Origin: Vulcanimicrobiota bacterium
Lineage (GTDB): Bacteria > Vulcanimicrobiota > Vulcanimicrobiia > Vulcanimicrobiales > Vulcanimicrobiaceae
Assembly: GCA_019245995.1 (NCBI GenBank)
Contig: JAFAQW010000240.1
Span: 1 to 6,264, forward strand
Direction of reading: 5' to 3'
Length of the DNA stretch: 6,264 nt
The notes under the pieces were generated by a model. It made no database searches, had not been told where the DNA came from, and was given only the letters and a program-made list of their open reading frames with translations. This document shows, piece by piece, positions 5,565-6,264 of this stretch; positions within the stretch are counted from its first letter, which is position 1; every line of letters starts with the position of its first letter. The position numbers were made by a program, and so were the translations under genes.

Positions 5565-6264
5565 TCCGAAGCGGCCGCGCCGGATTCCCTGCGACGCGTT
5601 CGCCGGCGGGCACGTCGTGAGTGACCACGGAGCCGGCGCCCGTCAGGGAACCGTCGCCGAGATCGATCGGCGCCACGAGCGACGTGTTGGAGCCGATCGC
5701 GACGCCGCTGCCGATCGTCGTCGCATTCTTACGTTCGCCGTCGAAGTTGCACGTAATCGTTCCGGCGCCGACGTTGGTATCTTCGCCGACGGTGGCGTCG
5801 CCGAGGTACGAGAGGTGTCCCGCCTTCACCCGGCTGGACAGACGCGACTTCTTCACCTCGACGAAGTTGCCGACGTGGACGCGCTGTGCCAACTCGGCAT
5901 CGCCGCGCAAATGCGCGAAGGGCCCCACCGAGCTGTCGTCCCCAACCGTCGAGTCCAAGATCACGCTCTCGCGCACCGTGACGCGATCGCCGAGACGCGC
6001 GTTGGAGAGTCGGCTGTTCGGCCCGACCGTGCAGTGCGTGCCGAGCTGGGATAGACGCGCGATGGCGGTGTTGGGATAGATTACCGTATCCGCACCGATG
6101 CGGAGCTCCGGTTCTAAATAGGTCGTCGCCGGATCCATAATCGTGACGCCCTCGGCCATGTGTCGTGCGCAGAGCCGCGCGTTCATCTCCCGACGCGCGA
6201 TTGCAAGCTCGCCACGGTCGTTGATGCCCAACACGTGGCGATGGTCGGCTGCGCGAACGGGCTC
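5551..6264 (-). CDS. glmU: GlmU, acetyltransferase half (5' end outside window)
   Basis: Bifunctional enzyme making UDP-GlcNAc for peptidoglycan and envelope sugars. The visible 237 residues hold the linker and the left-handed beta-helix that acetylates glucosamine 1-phosphate using acetyl-CoA; the N-terminal uridyltransferase domain lies beyond the right edge. The linker reads VLGINDRGELA, then GVTIMDPATTYL. Hexapeptide repeats follow to VAGNPARP near the end. Counting from the window edge, Arg120, Lys138, His150, Tyr153, Asn164, Asn173 and Lys179 match E. coli Arg333, Lys351, His363 (catalytic base), Tyr366, Asn377, Asn386 and Lys392. The constant offset of 213 means no indels in this core and about 213 missing residues. 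E. coli Tyr387 is Phe here. The C-terminus is short and basic (RKKAR) and lacks most of the E. coli tail. The stop lies 6 bp before the membrane protein gene. glmU commonly precedes prs in other bacteria; here it is inverted relative to prs. Confidence 0.96.
   Translation of the reverse strand, partial: EPVRAADHRHVLGINDRGELAIARREMNARLCARHMAEGVTIMDPATTYLEPELRIGADTVIYPNTAIARLSQLGTHCTVGPNSRLSNARLGDRVTVRESVILDSTVGDDSSVGPFAHLRGDAELAQRVHVGNFVEVKKSRLSSRVKAGHLSYLGDATVGEDTNVGAGTITCNFDGERKNATTIGSGVAIGSNTSLVAPIDLGDGSLTGAGSVVTHDVPAGERVAGNPARPLRKKAR

Noticed and set aside
5551..6054. Plus-strand open frames over glmU (including 5533-6054)
   Set aside because: They are antisense to the hexapeptide-repeat coding sequence of glmU and have no independent support.

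Overview
The window is a compact, GC-rich stretch of bacterial chromosome that is almost entirely coding. It holds six genes, five of them conserved housekeeping genes. Nothing in it looks like a phage, insertion sequence, CRISPR array or RNA gene. GTG start codons, mostly weak ribosome binding sites, the long TL5/CTC form of ribosomal protein L25 and the codon bias indicate a high-GC bacterium that is neither a typical enterobacterium nor a low-GC Firmicute. Candidatus Eremiobacterota or a neighbouring phylum is a guess from the general look of the proteins, not something the window proves.

Layout, left to right. uvrB (minus strand, 3' end cut off by the window edge) covers 1-1946. A 66-bp divergent gap (1947-2012) separates it from a plus-strand cluster: prs (2013-3029), rplY/ctc (3050-3709) and pth (about 3706-4287). 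A minus-strand pair faces this cluster: a polytopic membrane protein (4288-5544), preceded by glmU (5551 to beyond the right edge). The stop codons of pth and the membrane protein gene abut with no bases between them.

How the genes relate. prs-rplY-pth is a widely conserved order; in Firmicutes it reads glmU(gcaD)-prs-ctc-pth(spoVC)-mfd. Here glmU is still nearby but lies on the other side of pth in the opposite direction, so the ancestral cluster appears to have been rearranged. The products serve PRPP supply, ribosome structure, recycling of peptidyl-tRNA, UDP-GlcNAc synthesis for the cell wall and nucleotide excision repair.

The points most worth a second look are these. (1) The 418-residue membrane protein has the architecture of an M48/Ste24 membrane metalloprotease, but all three zinc ligands and the catalytic glutamate appear replaced, so it looks like a pseudopeptidase. 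(2) pth has no ATG, GTG or TTG upstream of its catalytic residues. (3) An 8-bp inverted repeat flanked by A and T runs spans the glmU stop and the start codon of the next gene. I found no evidence of a wholly new multi-gene system.
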